Origin: Aegilops tauschii subsp. strangulata
Taxonomy: Eukaryota; Streptophyta; Magnoliopsida; Poales; Poaceae
Length of the DNA: 64,000 nt
Direction: 5' to 3'
Assembly (NCBI RefSeq): GCF_002575655.3
Contig: NC_053037.3
Location: forward strand, 325,403,294-325,467,293
A program made the translations under genes and the position numbers. The notes beneath the pieces were generated by a model. The model did no database searches and had not been told where the DNA came from. It saw nothing but the letters and a program-made list of their open reading frames with translations. How positions within the stretch are numbered: the first letter of the stretch is position 1; each line of letters begins with the position of its first letter. Below are positions 12,500 to 24,728 of the stretch, one piece after another.

Positions 12500-13305
12500 A
12501 TACCTTTGTTCACTTTGCCATCCTTCTTATCCGCCAAGTATTTGGGGCAGTTCCACTTCTAGTGACCATTTCCTTTGCAGTAGAAGTACTTAGTTTCAGG
12601 CTTGGGTCCAGCGTTTGGGCTTCTTCACGGGAGTGGCAACTTGCTTTCCATTCTTCTTGAACTTCCCTTTCTTTCCCTCTCCCTTTTTCTTGAAACTAGT
12701 GGTCTTGTTAACCATCAACACTTGATGCTTTTTCTTGATTTATACCTTCGCCGATTTCAGCATCGCAAAGAGCTTGGTAATTGTTTTTGTCATCCCTTGC
12801 ATATTATAGTTCATCACGAAGTTCTAGTAACTTGGTCATAGTGACTAGGGAACTCTGTCAATCACTATCTTATCTGGAAGATTAACTCCCACTTGATTCA
12901 AGTGATTGTAGTACCCAGACATTCTGAGTACATGCTCACTGGCTGAGCTATTCTCCTCCATCTTGTAGGCAAAGTACTTGTCAGAGGTCTCATACCTCTC
13001 GACACGGGCATGAGTCTGAAATACCAATTTTCAGCTCTTGGAACATCTCATATGCTCCATTGCGTTCAAAATATTTTTGAAGTCCCGGTTCTAAGCCATA
13101 AAGCATGGTGCACTAAACTATCAAGTAGTCATCGAGCTTGCAAAACGTTCATAATGTCTGCATCTGTTCCTGCAACAAGTTTGTCACCTAGCGGTGCATC
13201 AAGGACATAATTCGTCTGTGCAGCAATGAGGATAATCCACAGATCACGGACCTAGTCCGCATCATTGCTACTATCATCTTTCAACTTAGTTTTCTCTAGG
13301 GACAT
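12500..13305 (-). pseudogene. Copia gag remnant
   Basis: The likely start is the ATG at 13305-13303 (MSLEKTKLKDD). 13027-12845 encodes the typical capsid stretch with SEHVLRMSGYYNHLNQVGVNLPD. Near 12600-12520 lies a CX2CX4H knuckle start (CKGNGH) followed at once by a TAG in place of the next codon. Several frameshifts are present. This is Gag of the same Copia element and is not functional. Confidence 0.75.
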
Positions 13306-14568
13306 ATCAAAATATATATAGGAGCTATATCGCGAGTAATTGATCTACAACATAGATATGCAAAACTATCAAGATTAAGTTCATGATAAATTAAGTTCAA
13401 TTAATCAAATTACTTAAGAACTCCCACTTAAACAAACATCCCTCAAGTCATCTAAGTGATACGTGGTCCAAATCAACTAACCCATGTCCGATCATCACGT
13501 GAGATGGGTAGTCATCAATGGTGAACATCTCTATGTTGATCATATCTACTATATGATTCACGTTCGACCTTTCAGTCTCTAGTGTTCTGAGGCCATGTCT
13601 GTACATGATAGGCTCGTCAAGTTTAACCCAAGTATTCTGCATGTGCAAAACTGTCTTACATCCGTTGTATGTGAACATAGATTCTATCACACCCGATCAT
13701 CACGTGGTGTCTCAACACGACGAACTGTCGCGTGCATACTCAGGGAGAACACTTTTACCTTGAAATTTAGTGAAGGGATCATCTTATAATGTTACCGCCG
13801 TACTAAGCAAAATAAGATGCATAAAAGATAAACATCACATGCAATCAGAAAAATGTGACATGATATGGCCATCATCATCTCGTGCTTTTGATCTCCATCT
13901 CCAAACCATCGGCATGATCTCCATCGTCACCGGCTTGACACCTTGATCTCCATCGTTGTGTCGTGGTCGTCTCGCCAACTATTGCTTCTACAACTATTGC
14001 TAACTCATAGCGATAAAGTAAAGCAATTACATGTCGTTTGCATTTCATACAATAAAGAGACAATCATAAGGCTGCTACCGGTTGTCTGATAACTTACAAA
14101 ACATGATCATCTCATACAATAACGTATATCTCATCATTTCTTGACCATATCACATCACAACATACCCTGCAAAAACAAGTTAGACGTCCTCTACTTTCTT
14201 GTTGCAAGTTTTACGTGGCTGCTACGGGTTTCTAGCAAGAACCGTTCTTACCTACGGAACACAATGGTGTTTCGTCAAGTTTGATGTTTTAACCTTCTTC
14301 AAGGACAGGCCGTAGTCAAATTTGATTCAACTAAAGTAGGAGAAACAGACACCCGCCAGCCACCTTTATGCAAAACTAGTTGCATGTCAGTCGGTGGAAC
14401 CGGTCTCATGTGCGTGGACATGTAAGGTTGGTCCGGGCCGCTTCATCCCACAATACAGCCGAATCAAAATAAGACGTTGGTGGTAAGTAGTATGACTATC
14501 ACCGACCACAACTCTTTGTGTTCTACTCGTGCATATCATCCACGCATAGACCTGGCTCATGATGCCAC
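13306..14568 (-). other. Copia leader with primer binding site
   Basis: Untranslated leader between 5' LTR and gag; no long frame. Directly inside the LTR, minus strand from 14567, is tggcatcatgagcc, a slightly altered PBS for initiator tRNA-Met. The first 220 bp match the Copia leader at 49247-49467 in the opposite orientation. Confidence 0.75.
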
Positions 14569-16322
14569 TGTTGGGAAATGTTGCATGGAAAACAAGAATT
14601 TTCTGCGCACACGCAATGACCTATCCATGGAGATGCATAGCAATGAGGGGAGAGTGTGTCTACGTACCCTCGTAGACCGTAAGCGGAAGCATTTCACAAC
14701 GCGGTTGATGTAGTCGAACTTTCTTCGCGCTCCAACCGATCTAGTACCGAATGCACAACACCTCCGCGTTATGCCCACGTTCAGCTCGGTGACGTCCTCC
14801 GCCTTCTTGATCCAGCAAGACGGCGAGGTAGTAGATGAGTTCCGGCAGCACAAAGGCATGGTGACGGTGATGGTGATGTGATCTCTGCAGGGCTTCGCCT
14901 AAGCACTACGAAAATATGACCGAGGGAGTAAATGGTGGACGGGGGCGCCGCACACGGCTAAGACAATGTTGTGTCCTTGTGTGGCACCCCCTCCCCACAT
15001 ATATATAGGTGGAAGGGAGTGAGGAGCAGCCAAAGGAGGAGCCCAAGTAGGAGGAATCCTACTTGGAGTCCCTCCCAAGCCGCGCGCCCCCCTGCCATAT
15101 ATAACCGAGGGGGAAGGAAAGATGGGGGGAGAGGAAAGCAAGTAGGAATCCTAATCCACACTTTCCTTGCCCTCCCCTCTTTCCTTCTCCTCCTCATAGG
15201 GCTGGCCTCTATAGGGGCGCACCAGGGCTGGTGCATTCCCTCACTTGGCCCATAAGGCCCATATATTTGCTGGGGGTGCCCGAAACTCCTTTCCGATGAC
15301 CCGATAAATACCCGGTACCCTCCGGAACACTTCCGGTGTCTGAATACCATCGTCCTATATATCAATCTTTACCTCTTGACCATTTCGAGACTTCTTGTCA
15401 TGTCTGTGATCTCATTCGGGACTCCGAACAACATTCGGTCACCAAATCACATAACTCATATAATACTATATCGTCAACGAATGTTAAGCGTGCGGACCCT
15501 ATGGGTTCGAGAACTATGTAGACGACCGAGACACCTCTCCGGTCAATAACCAATAGCGGAACCTGGATGCCCATATTGGCTCCTACATATTCTACGAAGA
15601 TCTGTATCGTTCGAACCGTTATGACAACATACGTAATTCCCTTTGTCCATCGGTATGTTACTTGCCCGAGATTCGATCGTCGGTATCTTCATACCTAGTT
15701 CAATCTCGTTACCGGCAAGTCTCTTTACTCGTTCCGTAATACATCACCTCGTGACTAACTCCTTAGTCGTTTGCTGGCAAGCTTATGATGTGTATTACCG
15801 AGAGGGCCCGGAGATACCTCTCCGACACTCGGAGTGACAAATCCTAATCTCGATCTATGCCAACTCAACAAACACCTTCAGAGATACCTGTAGAGCATCT
15901 TTATAATCACCTAGTTACGTTGTGATGTTTGATAGCACACAAGGCACTCCTCCGGTATCTGGGAGTTGCATAATCTCATAGTCGAAGGAATATGTATTTG
16001 ACATGAAGAAAGCAATAGCAATAAAACTGAACGATCATTATGCTAAGCTAACGGATGAGTCTTGTCCATCACATCATTCTCCTAATGATGTGATCCTGTT
16101 ATCAAATGACAACACATGTCTATGGTTAGGAAATCTTAACCATCTTTGATCAACGAGCTAGTCTAGTAGAGGCTCACTAGGGACACGGTATTTGTTTATG
16201 TATTCACACATGTATTTAGGTTTTCGATCAATACAATTCTAGCATGAATAATAAACCTTTATCATGAATAAGGAAATATAAAATAACAAATTTATTATTG
16301 CCTCTAGGGCATATTTCCTTCA
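14569..16322 (-). repeat. Copia 5' LTR, complete (1754 bp)
   Basis: The minus strand starts tgaaggaaatatgcc at 16322 and ends tttcccaaca at 14569. It is closely similar to the plus-strand LTR at 47487-49246 and to the fragment at 54307-56008. The right flank begins ggact; the matching target duplication would lie left of the window. Confidence 0.93.
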
Positions 16323-17705
16323 GGACTACGTAGGTTATTTTTAAGGTTGCATGACATTGTATGGACTGGAGGATTTGCTACGAAGGACATGGTTATGGAC
16401 GCAGACATTTGTGGAGTGACCGGTCACTCTCCATAGAAACGTTCGGGCTCGTGCACGGACGTATAGGGGGCTAGTTTTTTTGCATGGTAAAAGGTGTCTC
16501 ATTTATATCATGAAGATCATAGTACAAGCCACATAGACATTGAACTGAGAAAACTGAAAAGACATCTGAACGCTGGCCTTTGCACAAAGGAACACAAGCC
16601 ATGAAGGAAAATTACAATCAAGACCAAAGAATCCCCTGAGCTTGATACCAACGTCCGTCACCTGCCTTCGGCGCCACCACAGCAGTCACCATGAAAAAAT
16701 GACGGGTTAACTCCTCACCTGAGCTCGACGTGTCTTCATCGCTGATATGCAGTTTTTTGGGCCTCCAAGGTATCCCGCCAAAAGGTGAAGCCATTGCCGT
16801 TGCACGAATCAGGCCAGGGCAACACCCAGACATGTCATTGAACTTTAGATCTGGCACCCCCGCATGACTAAGACGTCGAGAAGGAAACCATACCCGCTGG
16901 TCACGAACCACAAAGCTAGCACACGATCCACCATCTTCCGGATGCAGCCGATGGAGACCACAATCTGCATTCACTCTTGTACTTCCTCCCAAGCTCCTCG
17001 CTGGCGCTGGAGCAAACGTTGTTGCAATGACACAACCCGAGGACACAAGTCCACCATGAGGATGTCGCCGCCACCGTGACATCCTTGCCTGAACAGGCTG
17101 GTTTCCAAATCCATCCCACCCATAGGGCCGATCACCTCGTCGGGGAAGAATCTTAAGCTTATTTATTCAGCACCGTCATCGCCGCCTCCGAAACCCAGAC
17201 GATGGATGACCGAAAAATCCTAAGCCACTAGGGACTAAAACCTAAAGCTACACGATCCACACACGTGGATCCGCGCGACCCCCCCCCTCCCCCCACCGAC
17301 CATTGAGGTCTAAGCGGAGGGGAGTCGCTGGAGGACGGCGGAGGAATGAAATCTCCTAACGGCTGGCGGCTTCCTTCGTGGGGTAGAAAGAAAACACTCG
17401 AGTAGAACATAGGGGATCAAATTTGTAAAATGGATTTTCAGAACATGGGGGCAACAGAGCACTTTATTTTGAACCCCCAAACAAGTGCTTAAAAGATTTT
17501 TTTATTTTTTACATGAATAAGCATGCATGTGGTCTAGGTACGTGTGAAATTTCGTCCTAAAATATGTTGTATTGTACGCCGCACAAAAAAGACAAAAGTT
17601 TGGCCAAAAATCGAAAAAAATTGCCCCCAAATTTGCATGTATTTTGTCATTTTTGACTTTTTGTATCTCTCACATGCAAGCACGTATATTGGGGTAAATT
17701 TTGGG
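16323..17705. other. Unclassified interval between the Copia element and the LINE
   Basis: No gene recognised. The minus strand is open for 154 codons at 16618-17082, with no domain I know and a biased composition. 17480-17705 is AT-rich with A- and T-runs. The stretch 17706-17722 is the left copy of the LINE target duplication, so before that insertion this interval was joined to 32773 onwards. It may be old, decayed transposon sequence; I cannot name the family. Confidence 0.4.
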
Positions 17706-17722
17706 CTATACTGCACCGCTAT
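17706..17722 (+). repeat. LINE target-site duplication, left copy
   Basis: ctatactgcaccgctat, identical to 32756-32772. It is followed by a T-run (17722-17727), the complement of the poly-A tail of the minus-strand LINE. Confidence 0.9.
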
Positions 17723-18107
17723 TTTTTCGAACCGAGCTAACCCCCTTTCCATTACTTAGAACGGAAATACATTAGTCTGGGCAACAGAGAGAGAGTCTAA
17801 GAACAGGGAGAAGGGGAGAGCGAGTTCAACGCACTACCAGGAAACCCACCGCACTCGCCGCCATCGAAACGAGTGCTATGGGGCGAAAACCTAGTAGCAC
17901 CATACAACTAGCCCTATTACAGAAGGCAGCCAAAAGCCACAAGTCTTGAGACGAGTAAGTTCCAGGGAAGTTTTTCACACAGCTGGCAACTAATGATGAA
18001 CAAGAAAAAGGAGGTAGCAGGACATGGTGCTTGGGACGATCAGCTCGAATCTCCGATCTTGACAGTCGCATCACAGGTCCTCATCAGCATCAGAGTCCCA
18101 TTGCGAA

Positions 18108-18391
18108 TCATCTCCGCCCCTGCTCGAAGTTGCTTGACGCCCCGCCCTGAAGACCTGCCCAATAAAGAAGAAAGGAAACCACCGTAAAAACAATCTCGAA
18201 AGGGGTTTTGATCATCTTCTTCTCAAAAGTAGCACTGTTTCGTGCCAGCCAGATGGACCAAGTGACCGCACCCAAGGCCACAGTATAGAAAGATTCATAT
18301 CCAAGCAGGAAGGAGTAGCACCACACAAAAAACTGCCATTGGTTTCTAGGACAAAGGTCAGTCCCGAGTGTCACTCCAATAGATCGCCACA
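18108..18391 (-). pseudogene. LINE ORF2, C-terminal end after the insertion
   Basis: Continues ORF2 directly: the codons ending at 26381 (CPVARVVW) are followed, once the nested element and one ccaca copy are removed, by RSIGVTLGT and then WSIWLARNSATFE, a motif typical of the end of plant LINE ORF2 proteins. The stop is TGA at 18110-18108. The apparent ATG at its start is made partly by LTR bases. Confidence 0.85.
18387..18391 (+). repeat. Target-site duplication of the nested LTR element
   Basis: ccaca at 18387-18391 and again at 26381-26385, directly outside the two LTRs. This is the 5-bp duplication made by LTR-retrotransposon integrase. Confidence 0.95.
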
Positions 18392-20054
18392 TGATACGTC
18401 TCCAACGTATCTATAATTTATGAAGTATTCATGCTATTATATTATCCATCTTGGATGTTTTATGGGCTTTACTATGCACTTTTATATTATTTTTGGGACT
18501 AGCCTATTGACCCAGAGCCCAGTGCCAGTTCCTGTTTTTTCCCTTGTTTCAGTGTTTCGAAGAAAAGGAATATCAAACGGAGTCGAAACGGAATGAAACC
18601 TTCTAGAGAAGTTATTTTTGGAAGGAAAGCAACCCGGGAGACTTGGAGTGCACGTCAGGAAAGCAACGAGGGAGGCACGAGGCAGGGGGGGCGCCCACCC
18701 CCTTGGGCGCACCCTCCACCCTCGTGGGCCCCCCGTGGCTCCCCTGACGTATTTCTTCCGCCTATATATATCCATATACCTTAAATGATCGGAGAACATA
18801 ATAGATCGGGAGTTCCGCCGCCGCAAGCCTCTGTAGCCACCAAAAACCAATCGGGACCCTGTTCCGGCACCCTGCCGGAGGGGGGGATCCATCACCGGTG
18901 GCCATCTTCATCATCCCGGCGTTCTCCATGACAAGGAGGGAGTAGTTCACCCTCGGAGCTGAGGGTATGTACCAGTAGCTATGTGTTTGATCTCTCTCTC
19001 TCGTGTTCTTGAGGTGATTCGATCTTGATGTATCGCGAGCTTTGCTATTATAGTTGGATCTTATGTTGCTTCTCCCCCTCTACTCTCTTGTGATGGATTG
19101 AGTTTTCCCTTTGAAGTAATCTTATCGGATTGAGTCTTTAATGATTTGAGAACACTTGATGTATGTCTTGCCGTGCGTATCTGTGGTGACAATGGGATAT
19201 CACGTGATTCACTTGATGTATGTTTTGGTGATCAACTTGCGGGTTCCGCCCATGAACCTATGCATAGGGGTTGTCACACGTTTTCGTCTTGATTCTCCGG
19301 TAGAAACTTTGGGGCACTCTTTGAGGTTCTATGTGTTGGTTGAATAGATGAATCTGAGATTGTGTGATGCATATCGTATAATCATAGCCACGGATACTTG
19401 AGGTGACATTGGAGTATCTAGGTGAAATTAGGGTTTTGGTTGATTTGTGTCTTAAGGTGTTATTCTAGTACGAACTCTAGGGCTGTTTGTGACACTTATA
19501 GGAATAGCCCAACGGATTGATTGGAAAGAATAACTTTGAGGTGGTTTCGTACCCTACCATAATCTCTTCGTTTGTTCTCCGCTATTAGTGACTTTGGAGT
19601 GACTCTTTGTTGCATGTTGAGGGATAGTTATATGATCCAACTATGTTATTATTGTTGAGAGAACTTGCACTAGTTAAAGTATGAACCCTAGGCCTTGTTT
19701 CCTAGCATTGCAATACCGTTTACGCTCACTTTTATTACTTGTTACCTTGCTGTTTTTATATTTTTAGATTACAAAAACCTATATCTACCATCCATATTGC
19801 ACTTGTATCACCATCTCTTCGCCGAACTAGTGCACCTATACAATTTACCATTGTATTGGGTGTGTTGGGGACACAAGAGACTCTTTGTTATTTGGTTGCG
19901 GGATTGTTTGAGAGAGACCATCTTCATCCTACGCCTCCCACGGATTGATAAACCTTAGGTCATCCACTTGAGGGAAATTTGCTACTGTCCTACAAACCTC
20001 TGCACTTGGAGGCCCAACAACGTCTACAAGAAGAAGGTTGCGTAGTAGACATCA
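18392..20054 (+). repeat. 5' LTR of the nested element
   Basis: 1663 bp, tgatacgtctcc to gtagacatca. A TATA-like ctatatatat lies near 18762-18772. Almost identical to 24729-26380. Confidence 0.96.
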
Positions 20055-20064
20055 AGCTCTTTTC

Positions 20065-20082
20065 TGGCGCCGTTGCCGGGGA
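20065..20082 (+). other. Primer binding site, tRNA-Asp
   Basis: tggcgccgttgccgggga is the complement of the 3' end, including CCA, of plant tRNA-Asp(GUC) as I recall it. It lies 10 bases inside the 5' LTR. Confidence 0.85.
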
Positions 20083-20178
20083 GGTGAGTGCTGGAAGGTA
20101 TATCTTTAGATCTTGCAATCGAATTTTTAGTTTCTTGTTTTATCACTAGTTTAGTCTATAAAAGAAAATTACAAAAAA

Positions 20179-22005
20179 ATGGAATTGAGTTTGTCTCATA
20201 CGCTTCGTCTTTTTAATATCTTTCGTGAGTATGATGGAAAGGAAAATTGTGCCAAAGTGTTAGAAGAAGAATGTATTAAAATGTTTGGCACTAAATCTTT
20301 GAATGATGAGCATGATTGCAATGTTGTTAGTATGAACTCCTTGAATATCCATAGTACTAATGATGATTGCACTAGTTATGATGAAAATGTCTCCTATAAA
20401 CATGTCAATTTTTGTGGAGTGCATTGGGTTTGCAAGTACACACCAAATAGGGAAGATAGATATTGCAAGAGGCATAAGCATTTCGAAACTAAATTGTTGC
20501 AAGAAAGGCTAGATGCGTGTGCTGAAAATTTAAACTTTCTTAGCCATACTTGTGAACTTTGCAATGAACGTGATCATTTCAGTACCCAATGCAAATTGTT
20601 TCATGATCGTATCGTGTCCAAAAATTGTGATGACTTGATTTCCCTTGCACATCATAATGAACTTAGTTTGCTCTTGGGGTATGAAGAAATGAAATGTATA
20701 ACTAAGGATATTCCAGAATTTGCCCTTGATAGAGTTCTTCATTTTGATGTAGAAGAAATTTATATGTATTGTGCGGTGAATTGCATTGAAAATCCTTATA
20801 TTGCCAATTACATAAAGAAAAGAAAACAAATAGAGGATGAAGAGAATACTAACGAAAGGGAAGAGACTTCCCAATATCCTCCTATTATTTCTTATGATGA
20901 ATCAGGTAACGAGGAGGAGCCTTCTATTCAACCAATCTCATTAATAAGGAGCTCCAAAAAGAGGATTGAGCCCACACATGATGTGGTGAATAAGAAGAAA
21001 AGAAAAAGGAAGAGAGGTAAAAAGATATCTCTCCCAAATAATGTTGCTCCTATTATTGTTGTGCCTCATGAAAATGAATCAAAAATAGTTGTGGAAGATG
21101 ATGCACTTGATGATGATCTCGTTATGCCTATTGCTTGTTGTGATGATTATGATTGGGAAGATAATGATACTTCTTATGATCTTGAAAATCTTTTTGGCAC
21201 TTGCTTGGAAGAATATGATAATTGCTATACTATTGGTGCTATCCATACTATTAATGATGAGAGTGATTATGCTTATGATATGAAAAGGCCCAAGCTTGGG
21301 GAAGCTATGTTTGATGAGAATGACATATTTGAGAATATATTTGCTGAAATTAATGTTTGTCCCAAGCTTGGGGATGCTACGTTCAATGAAGATGATATTT
21401 TTAGTCTCCCAAGTTTTGATATGCAAAGTTGTTATAATGATAGCATGCCTTCTACCTATGATGATTATATTGATGAAAGTGGGTTTGGAAGAGTGTCAAC
21501 TTTAGGAAGTAATGATCCCACTATTTTGGAGGATGTTGAATCTTATAATATTTATGAAAGTGGATTTGGAGAGGTCATGACTTTATTTAGTGATGTATCC
21601 ACTATTTCTGAAGAGGTTTCAATCGATTATGATGAGAACAAAGTTGCTACATATGATGATTATTGTGATGAAACTTATGCTATAAAAAGTAGTGATGATT
21701 ACATTTATAAAACTTGTCATGATTATGATTACCCTTTTTCTGAACATTACTCTTTTAATATGGAAACAATTTATAGTATTCAAGTCTCTTATGAAACTCC
21801 CACTATTCCGAATGAAAAGAATTTTGCTTATGTGGAGAGTAATAAAATTTCTATGCAGGTAGATCATGAAAAGAATGCTTTAGGTGCTGGTTATATTGTT
21901 GAATTTATTCATGATGCTACTGAAAATTATTATGAGGGAGGAATATATGCTTGTAGGAATGGCAATAATATCAAGTTTCCTCTCTCTATGTGCTTAAAGT
22001 TTTGA
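20179..22005 (+). CDS. Gag-like protein of the non-autonomous element, 608 aa
   Basis: One uninterrupted frame from the first ATG after the leader. A single retroviral-type zinc knuckle, CELCNERDHFSTQC, lies at residues 125-138. Two further Cys-rich stretches come before it (about 79-97). A Lys/Arg-rich run near 272-287 could be a nuclear localisation signal. The C-terminal half is very acidic, rich in Asp, Glu and Tyr. No protease or polymerase domain. The usual role of such a protein is to bind and package the element's RNA; that is inferred from the knuckle. The frame is intact while neighbouring elements are decayed, fitting recent insertion. Two copies of the DNA motif aagcttgggga fall inside the frame. 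Confidence 0.8.
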   Translation: MELSLSHTLRLFNIFREYDGKENCAKVLEEECIKMFGTKSLNDEHDCNVVSMNSLNIHSTNDDCTSYDENVSYKHVNFCGVHWVCKYTPNREDRYCKRHKHFETKLLQERLDACAENLNFLSHTCELCNERDHFSTQCKLFHDRIVSKNCDDLISLAHHNELSLLLGYEEMKCITKDIPEFALDRVLHFDVEEIYMYCAVNCIENPYIANYIKKRKQIEDEENTNEREETSQYPPIISYDESGNEEEPSIQPISLIRSSKKRIEPTHDVVNKKKRKRKRGKKISLPNNVAPIIVVPHENESKIVVEDDALDDDLVMPIACCDDYDWEDNDTSYDLENLFGTCLEEYDNCYTIGAIHTINDESDYAYDMKRPKLGEAMFDENDIFENIFAEINVCPKLGDATFNEDDIFSLPSFDMQSCYNDSMPSTYDDYIDESGFGRVSTLGSNDPTILEDVESYNIYESGFGEVMTLFSDVSTISEEVSIDYDENKVATYDDYCDETYAIKSSDDYIYKTCHDYDYPFSEHYSFNMETIYSIQVSYETPTIPNEKNFAYVESNKISMQVDHEKNALGAGYIVEFIHDATENYYEGGIYACRNGNNIKFPLSMCLKF

Positions 22006-24728
22006 AGTTATGCTTGTTTTGCCTTCCTATGCTAGTTGATTATTGTTCCCATAAGTTGTTTGCTCACAAAATCCCTATGCATAGGAAGTGGGTTAGACTT
22101 AAATGTGCTAGTCATATTCTTCATGATGCTCTCTTTATGTTTCAATTCTTATCTTTTATGCGAGCATCATTGAAATCATCATGGCTAGCTAGGGGCGTTA
22201 AACGATAGCGCTTGTTGGGAGGCAACCCAATTTTATTTTAGTTTCTTGCCTTTTTGGTTCTGTTTAGAAATAAATAATCCATCTAGATTCTGTTTAGATG
22301 TGGTTTTATGTTTTAATTAGTGTTTGTGCCAAGTAGAACCTTTGGGAAGACTTGGGTGAAGTCTTTATGATCATGTTGTAAAAAACAGAAACTTTAGCGC
22401 TCACGAGATTAGCCAAAACTTTTTACTGGAGAGTGATATTTAGTTGATTCTTTTTGTAGATTATTACTAGACAAATTCATCAGGTCCAGAAATTTATTTT
22501 AGAATTTTTGGAGTTCCAGAAGTTTGCGTTAGTTACAGATTACTACAGACTGTTCTGTTTTTGACAGATTCTGTTTTTCGTGTGTTGTTTGCTTATTTTG
22601 ATGAATCTATGGCTAGTAAAATAGTTTATAAACCATAGAAAAGTTGGCATACAGTAGGTTTAACACCAATATAAATAAAGAATGAGTTCATTACAGTACC
22701 TTGAAGTGGTGTTTTGTTTTCTTTCGCTAACGGAGCTTACGAGTTTTCTGTTAAGTTTTGTGTTGTGAAGTTTTCAAGTTTTGGGTAAAGATTCGATGGA
22801 CTATGGAATAAGGAGTGGCAAGAGCCTAAGATTGGGGATGCCCAAGGCACCCCAAGGTAATATTCAAGGACAACCAAGAGCCTAAGCTTGGGGATGCCCC
22901 GGATGGCATCCCCTCTTTCGTCTTCATTCATCGGTAACTTTACTTGGAGCTATATTTTTATTCACCACATGATATGTGTTTTGCTTGGAGCATCATTTTA
23001 TTTTCTTTAGCTTTGTTTGCTGTTTGAATAAAATACCAAGATCTGAAATTCTTAAATGTTAGAGAGTCTTCATATAGTTGCATAATTATTCAACTACTCA
23101 TTGATCTTCACTTATATCTTTTTGGAGTAGTTTGTCATTTACTCGTGTGCCTCACTTATATCCTATGAGTAAATGGTTGAATGATTTGAATGTCATAAAT
23201 CTGAAATTATATATGTTTCATATGCTTATCCCATGGGGAGTAATGCCTTCACATATAAGAAGTAGAGGCGGTAAATTTATTGAAGGTTAGCAAACATTGT
23301 ATTGGTCACTTGAACAATTCATGAAAGAATATTGAAGGAAGAGAGATTTCACATATAAATATACTATCTTGGACATCTTCTATGATTGAGCCCCATTAAT
23401 TATTTTCAAACCTGAGCAAATTAGTTGAAGTTGGACAAGGAAGACAACATAATGAATTATGCTTGGGTATATTTGTATAGAAGTTTTATTGTTATGGATC
23501 CTCTAACATGTGGTGCTTGCTATTTAGAATCCTTTGCTAGCTAAAATATCTGTACTAAGCGGGAATACTGCTTGTGCATCCAAACTCCTTGAACCAAGTT
23601 TCTTCCATGAGTGTCCACCATATCTACCTATATGCGGTATTTACCTGTCGTTCCAAGTAAATTTGCATGTGCCAAACTATAAACCTTCAAATAATAATCT
23701 GTTTTGTATGCCCGAATCGCTCATGTAGCGACTAGGGGCTAGCAGTATCTTCCATGCTAGGTGGGTTATTCTCACGATGAGTTGACTCCGCTCATCATTC
23801 ACGAGAAAATGGCTGGTAACTGGGATGCCCAGTCCCATGATCAAAAGATCGAAATCAAATCAAAAATAATTGCAAACAAAACTACCCCAGGATTGATGTT
23901 AGTTGGAGGCACCTGTTGTTTCGGGCAAGCCATGGATTGATGATTGTTGGTGGAGGGGGAGTAAAAATCTTTACCTTCTGTTTGGGAACCGCCTATAATG
24001 TATGTAGTATGGAAGATATTGGGAAATCTTGGTCGTTATGTTGACAATGAAAGCATACCTCTCAAAATTATTTTCATCTCTGTTTTTGCTTCGAGCTCTA
24101 GCACCTCTGCAAATCCCTGCTTCCCTCTGCGAAGGGCCTATCTTTTACATTTATGCAAGAGTCAGTAGTATTCCTTCTCATTCCAACCTACTCTTTAGTT
24201 GGCAAGCATCATATGATGGAAAGATCTAAACATATATGGCCATTCAAATATATTTGATCATGAATTATTACTGTTGACATTACCCTTGAGGTAAAAGGTT
24301 GGGAGGCGAAACATTAAGCCCCTATCTTTCTCTGTGTTCGATGAATACTATTTGTTCTAAAAATATGCTTTGAGTGGTAGCAATCATGGAAGACTATATG
24401 ATAGTTGAGTATGTGGGATTTGCTAAATCAAAGCTCTCACATAGACTCTTCCTGAAAATAAGATGAATTGCAATTGTTTGATGACTGACAACTGTTTGTT
24501 AGTTTTCAAGAAAGTTTATGATCTATACTTTAACATGTGAATAGCTTGTTACTTGATCATGAAAAGTTCTATGGGTTGAGCTACTGTTATGACCTATAAT
24601 GATGCCAGAAAAGGTGATTGAAATTATCATTGATCAAACTTATGCACTTGCTAGCATTCACACTTCATAAATTCTTTCTTTTATCATTTACCTACTCGAG
24701 GACGAGCAGGAATTAAGCTTGGGGATGC
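22006..24728 (+). other. Long non-coding 3' interior with polypurine tract
   Basis: 2.7 kb without a frame longer than about 70 codons. The motif aagcttggggatgc at 24715-24728 directly precedes the 3' LTR and is the probable plus-strand primer. Near-copies occur at 22828 and 22884. Length is kept although coding capacity is absent, as in other non-autonomous elements. Confidence 0.7.

Larger units (their letters stand above)
8431..16322 (-). mobile_element. Angela/BARE1-like Copia retrotransposon, decayed, 3' LTR interrupted
   Basis: On the minus strand the order is 5' LTR (16322 to 14569), PBS, leader, gag, integrase, reverse transcriptase, RNase H remnant, polypurine tract, and 3' LTR (9506 to 8431). 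This order (integrase before RT) is Copia-type. The LTR sequence, beginning tgaaggaaatatgccctaga on the minus strand, is of the Angela/BARE1/WIS kind abundant in wheat and barley. The coding region is broken by many stops and frameshifts. The 3' LTR stops where the Gypsy element at 1-8430 begins, so that element inserted later. Confidence 0.92.

Noticed and set aside
14899..15365. Frames of 80-135 codons in the Copia LTR
   Set aside because: Same sequence recurs in other LTR copies with different frames; not conserved as protein.
16618..17082. 154-codon minus-strand frame as a possible gene
   Set aside because: No recognisable domain, no promoter or splice context, surrounded by repeats; left as unclassified.
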